A model generated the notes under the pieces. That model saw only the letters and a list, made by a program, of their open reading frames with translations. It did no database searches and had not been told where the DNA came from. Source: Anaerovibrio lipolyticus DSM 3074 (GTDB lineage: Bacteria > Bacillota > Negativicutes > Selenomonadales > Selenomonadaceae). Taken from it: a stretch of 37,974 nucleotides of DNA. The stretch lies in contig NZ_FQYW01000025.1 of NCBI RefSeq assembly GCF_900141865.1, positions 1 to 37,974 on the forward strand, given 5' to 3'. How positions within the stretch are numbered: position 1 is the stretch's first letter; each line of letters begins with the position of its first letter. The translations under genes and the position numbers were made by a program. This document shows positions 1 to 7,410 of this stretch, one piece after another.

Positions 1-3
1 ATA

Positions 4-119
4 TCCGGTGATGATGGCTATGTGGTCCCACCTGTTCCCATTCCGAACACAGTAGTTAAGCACATAAACGCCGAAAGTACTTGGCTGGAGACGGCCTGGG
101 AGGATAGGAAGTTGCCGGT
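4..119 (+). rRNA. rrf: 5S ribosomal RNA
   Basis: About 116 nt with the 5S hallmarks: the central CCGAACACAG-type loop near bases 45-54 and a terminal helix in which bases 5-12 pair with 111-118 (eight pairs including G-U). A Rho-independent terminator follows at once. It is the last gene of an rRNA operon whose 16S and 23S genes lie to the left of the window. Confidence 0.93.
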
Positions 120-126
120 TAAAAAA

Positions 127-156
127 GAGGATTGTCTTTTGACAGTCCTCTTTTTA
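127..156 (+). terminator. Terminator of the upstream rRNA operon
   Basis: A 10-bp stem (127-136 with 141-150, one G-U) with a TTTT loop is followed by a run of Ts. It directly follows the 5S gene and ends the rRNA transcript. Confidence 0.9.
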
Positions 157-374
157 TTGTTTTTCAGGCCGTCCGTCACATTATATTTGTTTAAATATAT
201 TTTATGCCAATGTGTCATTTAGAGCTCCGCATGCCACCCGCTATTTCATATTCCATACCATCAATAAAATATTTTTTATCTTTTTTTTTCCTTTTGCAGG
301 TATAGATAATTATGTGTCGAATATAATTCTTTAGACACAGTTATCATTGAATAAGTATAGGGAGGACAATTGAT

Positions 375-878
375 ATGGCAATAGATAATGAAGCTCAGAG
401 CATTTTGGTAAAGGATATAGCCAGCTACGCAGATGCTGCTTTTGATGAGACTACTTCTCTTGGAAGAAGCGCAGCTAAATTTAATGAAGTAGGTCAGGAG
501 TCTGTTAAGCAGGCTAAGCTGTTGGCTGAAAAGAATGCTGAGACTATTAAGGCTCTTGGTATTATTGCTGAAATCGCTGAGGAGACCAATTTACTTTCCC
601 TTAATGCTTCTATCGAGGCTGCCCGTGCCGGTGAACAGGGCCGCGGATTTGCTGTTGTAGCAGAGGAAGTAAGAAAGCTGGCAGAACAATCCCGTAATGC
701 TACTGAGAGTATTAAGAAGACCTTGAATGAAATGAATAAGGCCGTTACTGATATTACAGCTTCTATTAATGCAATTGAGGCTATGGGCCGTGAGCAGGCT
801 GGTGCTGCAGAGCGTATAAATGCCAGTCTTACCAAGGTTGTGGATACCTCTAAGGAGCTCAAGGCGTCTATGGAATAA
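375..878 (+). CDS. Stand-alone methyl-accepting chemotaxis signalling domain (cytoplasmic)
   Basis: A 167-aa protein that is essentially only the chemoreceptor signalling hairpin. The conserved tip lies at about residues 65-105, with [20 protein letters not shown] followed by [18 protein letters not shown], the region that contacts CheA and CheW in chemoreceptors. The flanking arms (about 1-64 and 106-167) are alanine-, glutamate- and lysine-rich coiled coil. There is no membrane segment, sensor domain or HAMP domain, so it is much shorter than ordinary receptors. The ATG start has a strong AGGGAGG ribosome site 8-9 nt upstream. It is monocistronic, with its own terminator. It probably joins chemoreceptor arrays or signals from the cytoplasm; its input is not evident. 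It could also be the surviving 3' part of a longer receptor, but the clean ribosome site argues for a real short gene. Confidence 0.85.
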   Translation: MAIDNEAQSILVKDIASYADAAFDETTSLGRSAAKFNEVGQESVKQAKLLAEKNAETIKALGIIAEIAEETNLLSLNASIEAARAGEQGRGFAVVAEEVRKLAEQSRNATESIKKTLNEMNKAVTDITASINAIEAMGREQAGAAERINASLTKVVDTSKELKASME

Positions 879-900
879 TTAATTTCAAAAATAAGTTTTT

Positions 901-936
901 AACATGCCTGATATTGTATTATTGGGCATGTTTTTT
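901..936 (+). terminator. Terminator after the chemoreceptor-domain gene
   Basis: Bases 901-908 pair with 925-932, followed by Ts. The T tract runs almost directly into the TTGACA of the tRNA promoter. Confidence 0.8.
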
Positions 937-937
937 C

Positions 938-966
938 TTGACATCATATTTCCTTTCCTGTATAAT
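938..966 (+). promoter_or_regulatory. Consensus promoter of the tRNA-Val/Asp/Phe cluster
   Basis: Perfect TTGACA (938-943), 17-nt spacer and perfect TATAAT (961-966), about 40 bases before tRNA-Val. A full-consensus sigma-70-type promoter is typical of stable RNA genes. Confidence 0.88.
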
Positions 967-1004
967 AGCTAATGTTGTGAACAGGATATATTCCTGTGTA
1001 ATAA

Positions 1005-1080
1005 GGGCGCTTAGCTCAGCTGGGAGAGCGTCTGCCTTACAAGCAGAATGTCAGCGGTTCGAGCCCGTTAGCGCCCACCA
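1005..1080 (+). tRNA. tRNA-Val (anticodon TAC)
   Basis: A 76-nt cloverleaf with encoded CCA. The acceptor GGGCGCT pairs with AGCGCCC. The anticodon loop 1036-1042 reads CTTACAA, giving TAC (valine). First of three tRNAs on one transcript. Confidence 0.95.
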
Positions 1081-1123
1081 TGACAATTCCACGAGTTTAT
1101 CTCGTGTTAATTTTACTAATAAC

Positions 1124-1200
1124 GGCCCGGTAGTTTAGTTGGTTAGAATGCCGCCCTGTCACGGCGGAGGTCAGGGGTTCAAGTCCCCTTCGGGTCGCCA
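1124..1200 (+). tRNA. tRNA-Asp (anticodon GTC)
   Basis: A 77-nt cloverleaf with encoded CCA. The anticodon loop CTGTCAC sits in a CCGCC/GGCGG-type stem, giving GTC (aspartate). Second gene of the tRNA cluster. Confidence 0.95.
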
Positions 1201-1206
1201 TTTTTT

Positions 1207-1282
1207 GCCTCGGTAGCTCAGTTGGTAGAGCAGGGGACTGAAAATCCCCGTGTCAGTGGTTCGATTCCGCTCTGAGGCACCA
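1207..1282 (+). tRNA. tRNA-Phe (anticodon GAA)
   Basis: A 76-nt cloverleaf with encoded CCA. The acceptor GCCTCGG pairs with CTGAGGC. The anticodon loop CTGAAAA gives GAA (phenylalanine). Third gene of the cluster, six bases after tRNA-Asp. Confidence 0.95.
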
Positions 1283-1294
1283 TATAGTTTAGAT

Positions 1295-1319
1295 GAGTCC
1301 GGTTTGGGGCTCTTTTTTT
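1295..1319 (+). terminator. Terminator of the tRNA cluster
   Basis: Stem GAGTCC (1295-1300) with GGGCTC (1307-1312), followed by seven Ts. It separates the tRNA transcript from the DedA-family gene. Confidence 0.75.
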
Positions 1320-1350
1320 GTATTTTACTTATGACTGAAAGGATGTTTCT

Positions 1351-1965
1351 ATGTCACAATTTGCTGATGTTTTTCTGGGCTTTATTGACCAGTGGGGATA
1401 CTTGGCAGTAGCAGTTCTCATGGGATTGGAAAATGCCTGCATTCCTATTCCAAGTGAGTTGATTTTAGGGTTTGCAGGTTATCTGATTTACATTGACCGT
1501 ATGACCTTCTTTATGGCTACTGTTGTAGGTATGATAGGCGGTATGGTGGGATCCATTCTCACTTATTATGTAGGACATTTAGGTGGAAGACCATTTGTAG
1601 ATAAGTACGGTAAGTATTTTTTTATGAAGAAATCCCATGTGGATATTGCCCAGGAGTGGTTCGATAAATATGGTGTAAAGGCTGTCTTTTTCAGCCGTAT
1701 GTTGCCAGTGGTTCGTACCTTTATTTCCTTGCCAGCTGGTTTTGCCCATGTTGATATCAAGAAGTTTATTTTTTATACCTTTGTTGGTTCACTTCCATGG
1801 ACCATGCTTATCTTGGGCATTGGTATGATGCTGGGTGAAGGCTGGAAGGTCATGATGGAGGTTGGTCATGAAATCAGTATTGCCTTCTGCGTGATTCTGG
1901 TGCTTGTGGCTGCTGTTACGTATTATAAGTACAGCAAGAGGAAAAAGGCCAAAAAAGAAGTTTAA
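1351..1965 (+). CDS. DedA family membrane protein
   Basis: A 204-aa integral membrane protein of the DedA/SNARE-associated family. Family members act in the inner membrane and are linked to lipid flipping and membrane homeostasis; the substrate here cannot be read from sequence. Family signatures visible are ENACIPIPSE near residues 28-37, a glycine-rich membrane segment with GGMVGS near 58-63, and FFSRMLPVVRTFISLPAG near 113-131, the conserved arginine/proline block of DedA proteins. The C-terminus is a membrane helix followed by a lysine-rich cytoplasmic tail. Length is normal for the family. The ATG at 1351 has a GAAAGGA ribosome site. It is probably monocistronic and faces a convergent gene across a shared terminator. 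Confidence 0.92.
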   Translation: MSQFADVFLGFIDQWGYLAVAVLMGLENACIPIPSELILGFAGYLIYIDRMTFFMATVVGMIGGMVGSILTYYVGHLGGRPFVDKYGKYFFMKKSHVDIAQEWFDKYGVKAVFFSRMLPVVRTFISLPAGFAHVDIKKFIFYTFVGSLPWTMLILGIGMMLGEGWKVMMEVGHEISIAFCVILVLVAAVTYYKYSKRKKAKKEV

Positions 1966-1999
1966 TATCTGTTTTTATATTTGCTAAGTAAATAACAAA

Positions 2000-2033
2000 C
2001 CCGTGGTGAGTTTTCACCACGGGTAATTTTTTT
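2000..2033. terminator. Bidirectional terminator between convergent genes
   Basis: A perfect 10-bp stem (2000-2009 with 2014-2023) and TTTT loop, with Ts on the plus side. It lies between the stops of the DedA gene (plus) and the gene ending at 2041 (minus). Confidence 0.85.
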
Positions 2034-2040
2034 GCAGGAT

Positions 2041-3138
2041 TTATGGAATTGTTGAGGTTTTACTGCTGCTGATGGCGGTGTTCTTCACCACATCATCGGT
2101 ACGGTAGTCTATGTCCATAGCGTCCTTTTGATAGGATTTGGCAACGTTAAATTCATTAGGTGAATCCGTCTCCAGGGCTTCTATAAAATGCCTCCAGGCT
2201 TCAACAGTAAGTCTTGTGGATTCTTTTCTTTGGGCTGCCAGATACTGAGCACCATCAATTACAGGGATATTATCCAGCTCCTGTTGACGTTTTTCTAAGG
2301 CAGGAATAATATCAGAACGTATATAGGAAACCATTTTGCTTCTCATATTGGCAGTAAGAATACCATCAGAGGATTTATCCAGTTTTTTGAAGCGTGTTTG
2401 CTGGCTGTCCAAAATATCATTATATTTTTCGATGATGTCGGCAGTGGCATCCATGTATTTTTTCAGTCCCTTTTCCTGTATTGGACTGAGGAAATCAAGA
2501 TAGTCACGGTAGTTCTTGATTTCACATACCTTCCAGTCACCATCACGTTTTATCATGATAACCTGGAGAGTAAATTGGGTGCCTGTATAGGTATCCTTAA
2601 CGACGATTTTGGCGACAGCTTCATTAGAGCCGCTTTTTCTAACGCTTTCTATCTTCACAAATTCTGTGTTGCGAAGCTGGGAGCGCTCCACCAAATATTC
2701 ATAATCTATACCTAACTGGCGTCCCTTTAAGAGATTGTTTCCTGTAGGTACTGACCATTTGCCGGTGGGGATATAATCCAAAATCAAGGAATTTGTGTCA
2801 CTGACTACCTGGGGCTTTATTTTCATGTAGAAGGTTTCAAACATCACCTTTGTTTCCGTGGTGAGGTGGCTGTCATGGGCAAACATATCCCGGGTCAGGT
2901 CATCGTAGGCTCTGCCGGTAATACTTTCCAGGTCACAATATCTTTCTATAGTGGCCTGATCCTTAGTTTTAAAAGCCTGTTGTAATTTATTTAATGCATA
3001 TTCTGGTGTTGAGGCATAAAAGAAATACCAAAATACATATCCTAGAATTGCAGATATAAGTATAATTGCAACAATTCGCTGAATTCTGGTTCGTCTACGA
3101 CCTTGGGCAAGCATGTCCTGCCAGTCGATATGTTTCAT
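2041..3138 (-). CDS. Membrane-anchored protein of unknown function, NTF2-like region
   Basis: A 365-aa protein not recognised with certainty. Residues 1-20 are basic and cytoplasmic. A single membrane segment (about 22-45, rich in I, L and aromatic residues) comes next, so the bulk is extracytoplasmic. Right after the anchor, residues 50-75 (SPEYALNK-like opening, an alternating helix, then a CDLESITGRAYDD stretch) resemble the start of DUF2939/DUF4878-type NTF2-like domains; this is family memory, not a search result. Residues 200-230 contain a typical GDWKVCEI strand of such folds. The C-terminal 100 residues are charged helices. The ribosome site AGGGAGG precedes the ATG at 3138. Transcription probably starts from the hairpin-plus-GCGTTATAAT element at 3183-3219. 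Function unknown. Confidence 0.75.
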   Translation of the reverse strand: MKHIDWQDMLAQGRRRTRIQRIVAIILISAILGYVFWYFFYASTPEYALNKLQQAFKTKDQATIERYCDLESITGRAYDDLTRDMFAHDSHLTTETKVMFETFYMKIKPQVVSDTNSLILDYIPTGKWSVPTGNNLLKGRQLGIDYEYLVERSQLRNTEFVKIESVRKSGSNEAVAKIVVKDTYTGTQFTLQVIMIKRDGDWKVCEIKNYRDYLDFLSPIQEKGLKKYMDATADIIEKYNDILDSQQTRFKKLDKSSDGILTANMRSKMVSYIRSDIIPALEKRQQELDNIPVIDGAQYLAAQRKESTRLTVEAWRHFIEALETDSPNEFNVAKSYQKDAMDIDYRTDDVVKNTAISSSKTSTIP

Positions 3139-3179
3139 TATATAGAGGTCCTCCCTTGAGGTTAAATATCACTCGTATT

Positions 3180-3219
3180 ATTATAACGCATTTGTTCAAA
3201 TTTTTCTTCAAAAAAGAAA
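3180..3219 (-). promoter_or_regulatory. Hairpin-promoter element, copy 1
   Basis: Read on the minus strand, a perfect 9-bp inverted repeat (ATTTTTCTT / AAGAAAAAT, 5-nt loop) is followed by TTGAACAAATGCGTTATAAT. The TATAAT lies about 40 bases before the start of the gene at 3138, a suitable -10 position. It belongs to a five-member family in this window (also at 3287, 10754, 20848 and 20933). Confidence 0.65.
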
Positions 3220-3326
3220 AATATTCTATTTAAGCGTTTCCCTAAAGGACTAGCTTCGCGTCGCGACGAGGTTTAAGTATTTCTCGTCATAACGCATTTG
3301 TTCAAATTTTTCTTCAAAAAAGAAAT
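3183..3326. repeat. Direct repeat of about 37 bp (two copies)
   Basis: Bases 3183-3219 and 3290-3326 are identical over about 37 bp, spaced 107 bp apart. The distal copy has lost the TATAAT (it reads TATGAC on the minus strand) and one hairpin arm has drifted. Between the copies is a GC-rich patch containing the 10-bp palindrome CGTCGCGACG (near 3269-3278). The remainder of the gap 3139-3456 holds only the flagellin promoter and leader. Confidence 0.8.
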
Positions 3327-3355
3327 ATTATTCTCAGAAAAAATCATAAATTTTA

Positions 3356-3384
3356 TTTAATTATTCTACTGTAAATGTCGATAA
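3356..3384 (+). promoter_or_regulatory. Sigma-28 (FliA/SigD)-type flagellin promoter
   Basis: GTCGATAA at 3377-3384 matches the sigma-28 -10 consensus GCCGATAA in seven of eight positions. A TTTAA/TAAT-type -35 lies about 15-17 bases upstream. Late flagellar genes such as flagellin are classically driven by this sigma factor. The -35 match is weaker than the -10. Confidence 0.65.
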
Positions 3385-3456
3385 ATATATACAAGGATAA
3401 TGATGTCGTGGAGTATCAAGGATGATACATTAGCTACAGGCAGGGAGGTAATACGT

Positions 3457-4773
3457 ATGGCTACCATCGGTTCATATGCCCAGCAACTTTCGCTCCTCAA
3501 TAAGATGAATTATAACTATAAAATGGCAATGAAGAGCGCTAATCAGGTTGCTACCGGCAATAGGGTTAATTCGGCCAAGGATGATACTTCGATATATGCT
3601 ATTGGTAAGCGTATGGATGTGGAGATTGGTGCCCTTGGTCAGGCAACGTCCAATGTACAGACTGGCAACAGCATGTTGAATGTGGCAAGCGGTGCCATGG
3701 ATAATACTCTGGATATATTGACTACTTTAAAGGAAAAGGCCATTGCTGCCGCGAACTCCACAGCAAAGGATAGTGATCGGGCTACTATTCAAAAGGAGTT
3801 AAACCAGTATATAGACCAGATTAACGATAATTCTCTGGTAACTTATAATGGCAAGTATTTGCTCAATGGTTCAAATAAGGCGGCTACTCTGGAAACAAAT
3901 CAGGCCTATACCAACAGCAGTTTGGGGCTGGATACTACTGGGGCTACCAAGCTCACTGACCTTACCCGCCGTCAGGGAGATAGCCTGAATATTGATGCAA
4001 CAGATACTGTAAATGTTTCCTTTGTAAAGGATGGCAAGACCTATTCAACCTCATTCACTGCCGGAGAATACACTCTTGAGGATATTTTCAAGAAGGCAAA
4101 TGAAGCTGGGGCTGGAGATGTGTTTGATACTTCATCTATGGATACAGCCACCTCTGTGATTGGTACTGATGCCAGCGGCAAGGAGCTCCATACAGTGGAT
4201 GACCAGAATGCCGTTACCGTTAAGGCTGCTCAGGCAGGTACTGCAGGCTCCATTGCGGGATTTACAATTTCTGTTACGGACGCTGAGGGTAATGTGAAGA
4301 AGTCTACCAATACGGCCTTGGATGATTTTACTGAAACAATTGGGGCAGCAGATACCAGAGGGGATAATTCTCTGGTGCTTCATACTGGTTCTGAGTCTAC
4401 CCAAAATATGCACGTGGCATTTGGGGATACCAGTGCCAGAGGTTTGGGACTTCAGGGCTCTGACGGTTCCTATCTAAGTGTTGGTACCCAGGAGGATGCC
4501 AATGCAGCTATCAATGTTATTGATAATGCAATTAACCGCATCCTTGACCATCAGACAAGCGTAGGTGCTATGCAATCAAGGCTGGATTACACCCATAACA
4601 ATCTTGTTACACAGCAGACTAATGTTACTGATGCAATGACTACTATTATTGGCTCTGATATGGCAAAGGCTATTACACAGTTTACCAGCTACAACATTCA
4701 GATGCAGGCTTCACAGGCAATGCTGGCTCAGTCCATGAGCAACTCCTCATGGTTCCTGAATTTGCTGCAGTAA
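3457..4773 (+). CDS. Flagellin
   Basis: Filament subunit of the bacterial flagellum, 438 aa. The N-terminal D0/D1 coiled-coil region (about 1-150) has SANQVATGNRVNSAKDD, the usual STGxRINSAxDD flagellin signature in variant form, then the NVQTGNSMLNVASGAMDNT helix. The central 200 residues are a threonine-, aspartate- and glycine-rich variable region that forms the exposed surface. The C-terminal D1/D0 region (about 350-438) has AINVIDNAINRILDHQTSVG and ends in the hydrophobic SWFLNLLQ. An upstream in-frame ATG at 3400 would add 19 residues of unlike composition. I chose 3457 because it has GGGAGGT just upstream and begins with a normal flagellin start. It is monocistronic behind a sigma-28-like promoter, and no other flagellar structural gene is in the window. 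Confidence 0.93.
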   Translation: MATIGSYAQQLSLLNKMNYNYKMAMKSANQVATGNRVNSAKDDTSIYAIGKRMDVEIGALGQATSNVQTGNSMLNVASGAMDNTLDILTTLKEKAIAAANSTAKDSDRATIQKELNQYIDQINDNSLVTYNGKYLLNGSNKAATLETNQAYTNSSLGLDTTGATKLTDLTRRQGDSLNIDATDTVNVSFVKDGKTYSTSFTAGEYTLEDIFKKANEAGAGDVFDTSSMDTATSVIGTDASGKELHTVDDQNAVTVKAAQAGTAGSIAGFTISVTDAEGNVKKSTNTALDDFTETIGAADTRGDNSLVLHTGSESTQNMHVAFGDTSARGLGLQGSDGSYLSVGTQEDANAAINVIDNAINRILDHQTSVGAMQSRLDYTHNNLVTQQTNVTDAMTTIIGSDMAKAITQFTSYNIQMQASQAMLAQSMSNSSWFLNLLQ

Positions 4774-4784
4774 CTTAAAACATG

Positions 4785-4815
4785 AAAAGGGACTGGTAAA
4801 ACAGTCCCTTTTTTT
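4785..4815 (+). terminator. Flagellin terminator
   Basis: Stem AAGGGACTG (4787-4795) with CAGTCCCTT (4802-4810), followed by Ts. Confidence 0.85.
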
Positions 4816-4890
4816 AGTACAATAGTAGTTAAGGAAAAGGGGTTGTTTTACCCTTAGTTTTAGACGTAAAAAAAGAAAGGCACTTTACTG

Positions 4891-6798
4891 ATGAAAGCAC
4901 CAATTACGAATTTGCAAAAGCAGAAGCAAAGATATTTAAGGCTGCTGGCAGAGAAGTATCCTACCAAGGAATCAGTATATTCAAATCTGATTCATCTTCA
5001 GGCAAGCCTTAGCCTGCCAAAGGGCGTTGAGCATTTTTTAAGTGATTTACACGGTGAGTATGAGCTCTTTTATCACATTTTCAACAACTGCTCCGGTGTT
5101 ATCAAAGAGAAGGTGGATTATGTATTTGGGGCCCGCCTGACCGATGAGGAAAAGGCTGAGTTTTGCACCCTCATATACTATCCAAAGGAAAAGATTGAGC
5201 AGATGAGGGATAAGCGCCGCAATAATCCAGAGTGGTATCGGGAAAGTCTGGCCAGACTCCTTGAAGTGGTAAAGCTCATGAGCTACAAGTATCCTTTGGA
5301 CAAGGTGAACAGCTTTGTTCCGAAGCTTTACCGCAGTGTTATTATGGAGCTGTTGAACACTCATCCTGAGGCTGACCATGCCCAATTCATCTATCATAAG
5401 CGGCTTTTGAATATGATTGTCCAGGTGGATGGGGCATCAGATTTTATTATTGCTCTTACTATTTTGATAAAGCGGCTGGCAGTTGACCACATGCATATTG
5501 TGGGAGATTTCTTCGACAGAGGAAACCGTCCTGATGCTATTATGGAAATGGTGATGAATTATCCGTCAATTGATATCCAGTGGGGTAATCACGATGTTAT
5601 GTGGATGGGAGCGGCCTGTGGCAGTGATGTTTGTATTGCTGGTGTTGTTAGGAACAGCTTAAGATACAACAACACGGACGTCTTGGAAAAGGGGTATGCT
5701 ATTAGTCTTAGACCTCTATCTCTGTTTGCCCATAGGATTTATCCTGATGAGAGCCCGTTAAAGGCATCAGAAAAGGCCATGTCCATGATTATGTTTAAAC
5801 TGGAGGGTCAGCTTATTAAACGTAATCCGGATTTCCACATGGACAGTCGTTTGCTGTTGGAATATATTGACCACAAGACCTCCTGCTTCAAAAAGGATGG
5901 GAAGAAATATGAGTTATCCTCTGCCTACTTCCCAACCATAGATCCTAAAAATCCTTATGAGCTGACCAAGGAAGAAGCAGCTATTATGGAGCACTTAAAG
6001 TCCTTCTTCATTGAAAGTGAGCCATTGCGTCGTCATGTGGATTATCTGTATAAGCATGGCAGTGTTTATACCTGCTTTAATGGAAATTTACTTTTCCACG
6101 GTTGTGTGCCTCTTAATAATGACGGCTCCTTTAAGGAAGTTACCTTTGATGGCAAGAAATATAAGGGCCGCGCTTATCTGGACTTTGTAGATCAGCTGGC
6201 CAGAAAAGCCCAGTCGGGTAAGGACCAGCGGGCTTTGGATTTCATGTGGTTCCTGTGGAGCGGTCTCCTTTCGCCAATCAGTGGTCGTGAGTTCCGCACC
6301 TTTGAGCGCATGTTCCTTGTGGATGAGTCCACCTGGAAGGAGCCTGCAGACCCATATTATAAGTTGATAAACAAGGAAGAGGTTTGCGAGAAAATTTTGG
6401 AGGAGTTTGGCCTTGATCCTGAGGAGGGTCATATTATCAACGGCCATGTTCCTGTAAAAGTAAAGAAGGGTGAGACCCCTGTAAAGGCCAACGGCAAGGC
6501 CATTGTTATCGATGGCGGCTTCTGCCGTGCTTATCACAATAAGACCGGCATTTCCGGCTATACCCTTATATCCAACTCCCGTGGCTTAAGGCTTCTGGAG
6601 CATCAAACAGTGGCAGATGTAAAGGAAGCTCTGAAGAATAACAAGGATATTGAGTCTGTATCTGAAACGCTGGAACTGCAATCCAAAAACACCAGTGTGG
6701 GTGATACTGATGAGGGTAAGATTATTCAGGAGGAAATTACGGACCTGTATAATCTTTTGACAGCGTACCAGAATGGAACCTTGAAACCAAAAGATTAA
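4891..6798 (+). CDS. fbp: Fructose-1,6-bisphosphatase class III
   Basis: Hydrolyses fructose 1,6-bisphosphate to fructose 6-phosphate, the committed gluconeogenic step. At 635 aa it has the length of the Firmicute class III enzyme (B. subtilis Fbp type), unrelated to classes I and II. It carries a calcineurin-type metallophosphatase core: SDLHGEYELF near residue 50, HIVGDFFDRGNRPD near 203 and WGNHDVMW near 230 supply metal ligands, and INGHVPVK lies near 515. The C-terminal 60 residues are a charged tail ending in a helical segment. The ATG is preceded by GAAAGG. The gene is monocistronic, and its end converges on the kor operon. Fits an organism making sugars from organic acids. Confidence 0.95.
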   Translation: MKAPITNLQKQKQRYLRLLAEKYPTKESVYSNLIHLQASLSLPKGVEHFLSDLHGEYELFYHIFNNCSGVIKEKVDYVFGARLTDEEKAEFCTLIYYPKEKIEQMRDKRRNNPEWYRESLARLLEVVKLMSYKYPLDKVNSFVPKLYRSVIMELLNTHPEADHAQFIYHKRLLNMIVQVDGASDFIIALTILIKRLAVDHMHIVGDFFDRGNRPDAIMEMVMNYPSIDIQWGNHDVMWMGAACGSDVCIAGVVRNSLRYNNTDVLEKGYAISLRPLSLFAHRIYPDESPLKASEKAMSMIMFKLEGQLIKRNPDFHMDSRLLLEYIDHKTSCFKKDGKKYELSSAYFPTIDPKNPYELTKEEAAIMEHLKSFFIESEPLRRHVDYLYKHGSVYTCFNGNLLFHGCVPLNNDGSFKEVTFDGKKYKGRAYLDFVDQLARKAQSGKDQRALDFMWFLWSGLLSPISGREFRTFERMFLVDESTWKEPADPYYKLINKEEVCEKILEEFGLDPEEGHIINGHVPVKVKKGETPVKANGKAIVIDGGFCRAYHNKTGISGYTLISNSRGLRLLEHQTVADVKEALKNNKDIESVSETLELQSKNTSVGDTDEGKIIQEEITDLYNLLTAYQNGTLKPKD

Positions 6799-6820
6799 TA
6801 TAAAAATTATGTTCAAAATT

Positions 6821-6853
6821 AAAAATCCTCCAGCCCAAGGCCAGAGGATTTTT
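6821..6853. terminator. Bidirectional terminator between fbp and korC
   Basis: AAAAATCCTC (6821-6830) pairs with GAGGATTTTT (6844-6853). A-rich and T-rich flanks allow use from either strand between convergent genes. Confidence 0.85.
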
Positions 6854-6879
6854 ATTTTTGATTATTTTACTGTCGGATA

Positions 6880-7410
6880 TTACTGTTCTGGAACAGCGTC
6901 CCAGCCTACCTGAAGAGCCTTCATGTTCTGCTCTACAGTGTGAGGTGGTACACGGTTGGCAACGGCCTTTTTGATGGATTCAAAATCAACGAGACCGGTT
7001 ATGCGAACCAATGCACCTAAAGCCACAATGTTGGCAAAGAGAGATTTTCCGATTTCCTCAACTGCCAGCTTGGTAATAGGGATGCGAATAACATTTTTAA
7101 ACTTAGGTGGTTCAGGCACCAGATCCGTATCAAGCACAAGAACGCCTTCAGGATTAAGGTCAGCATAATATTTATCTGCGGCCTTCTGGGTCATGGCCAG
7201 TACTAAGTCCGGAACCTCAACATGAGGATGATAGATTGGCTGGTCATCAATAATAACCTCGGATTTGGAAGCACCACCGCGGGCCTCAGGGCCATAGGAC
7301 TGGGACTGAACAGCCTCCTTGCCTTCTGCTACGGCAGCTTCAGCAAAAATAATAGCAGCGGTTATTACACCCTGGCCACCAGAGCCAGATAATCTAAGCT
7401 GTTTTCTCAT
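6880..7410 (-). CDS. korC: 2-oxoacid:ferredoxin oxidoreductase, gamma subunit
   Basis: Smallest core subunit (176 aa) of a CoA-dependent 2-oxoacid:ferredoxin oxidoreductase. The opening LRLSGSGGQGVITAA is the glycine-rich start typical of gamma subunits. It is followed by SYGPEARGGASKSEV (near residues 38-52), the conserved block that contacts the alpha subunit and CoA, and DLVLAMTQKAADKY near 68. It is the last gene of korDABC, and its ATG overlaps the korB stop (ATGA, 7407-7410), which implies translational coupling. 2-oxoglutarate is the likeliest substrate given the D-A-B-C subunit set, but other branched 2-oxoacids cannot be excluded from sequence. Confidence 0.92.
   Translation of the reverse strand: MRKQLRLSGSGGQGVITAAIIFAEAAVAEGKEAVQSQSYGPEARGGASKSEVIIDDQPIYHPHVEVPDLVLAMTQKAADKYYADLNPEGVLVLDTDLVPEPPKFKNVIRIPITKLAVEEIGKSLFANIVALGALVRITGLVDFESIKKAVANRVPPHTVEQNMKALQVGWDAVPEQ

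Noticed and set aside
914-1138. Open frame of 74 codons across the tRNA-Val/Asp region
   Set aside because: It overlaps the promoter, tRNA-Val and the start of tRNA-Asp and has no ribosome site; it is an artefact of stable RNA genes.
3400-3456. Upstream in-frame ATG of the flagellin gene
   Set aside because: It would add 19 residues unlike any flagellin start; the ATG at 3457 has a strong ribosome site and normal N-terminus.
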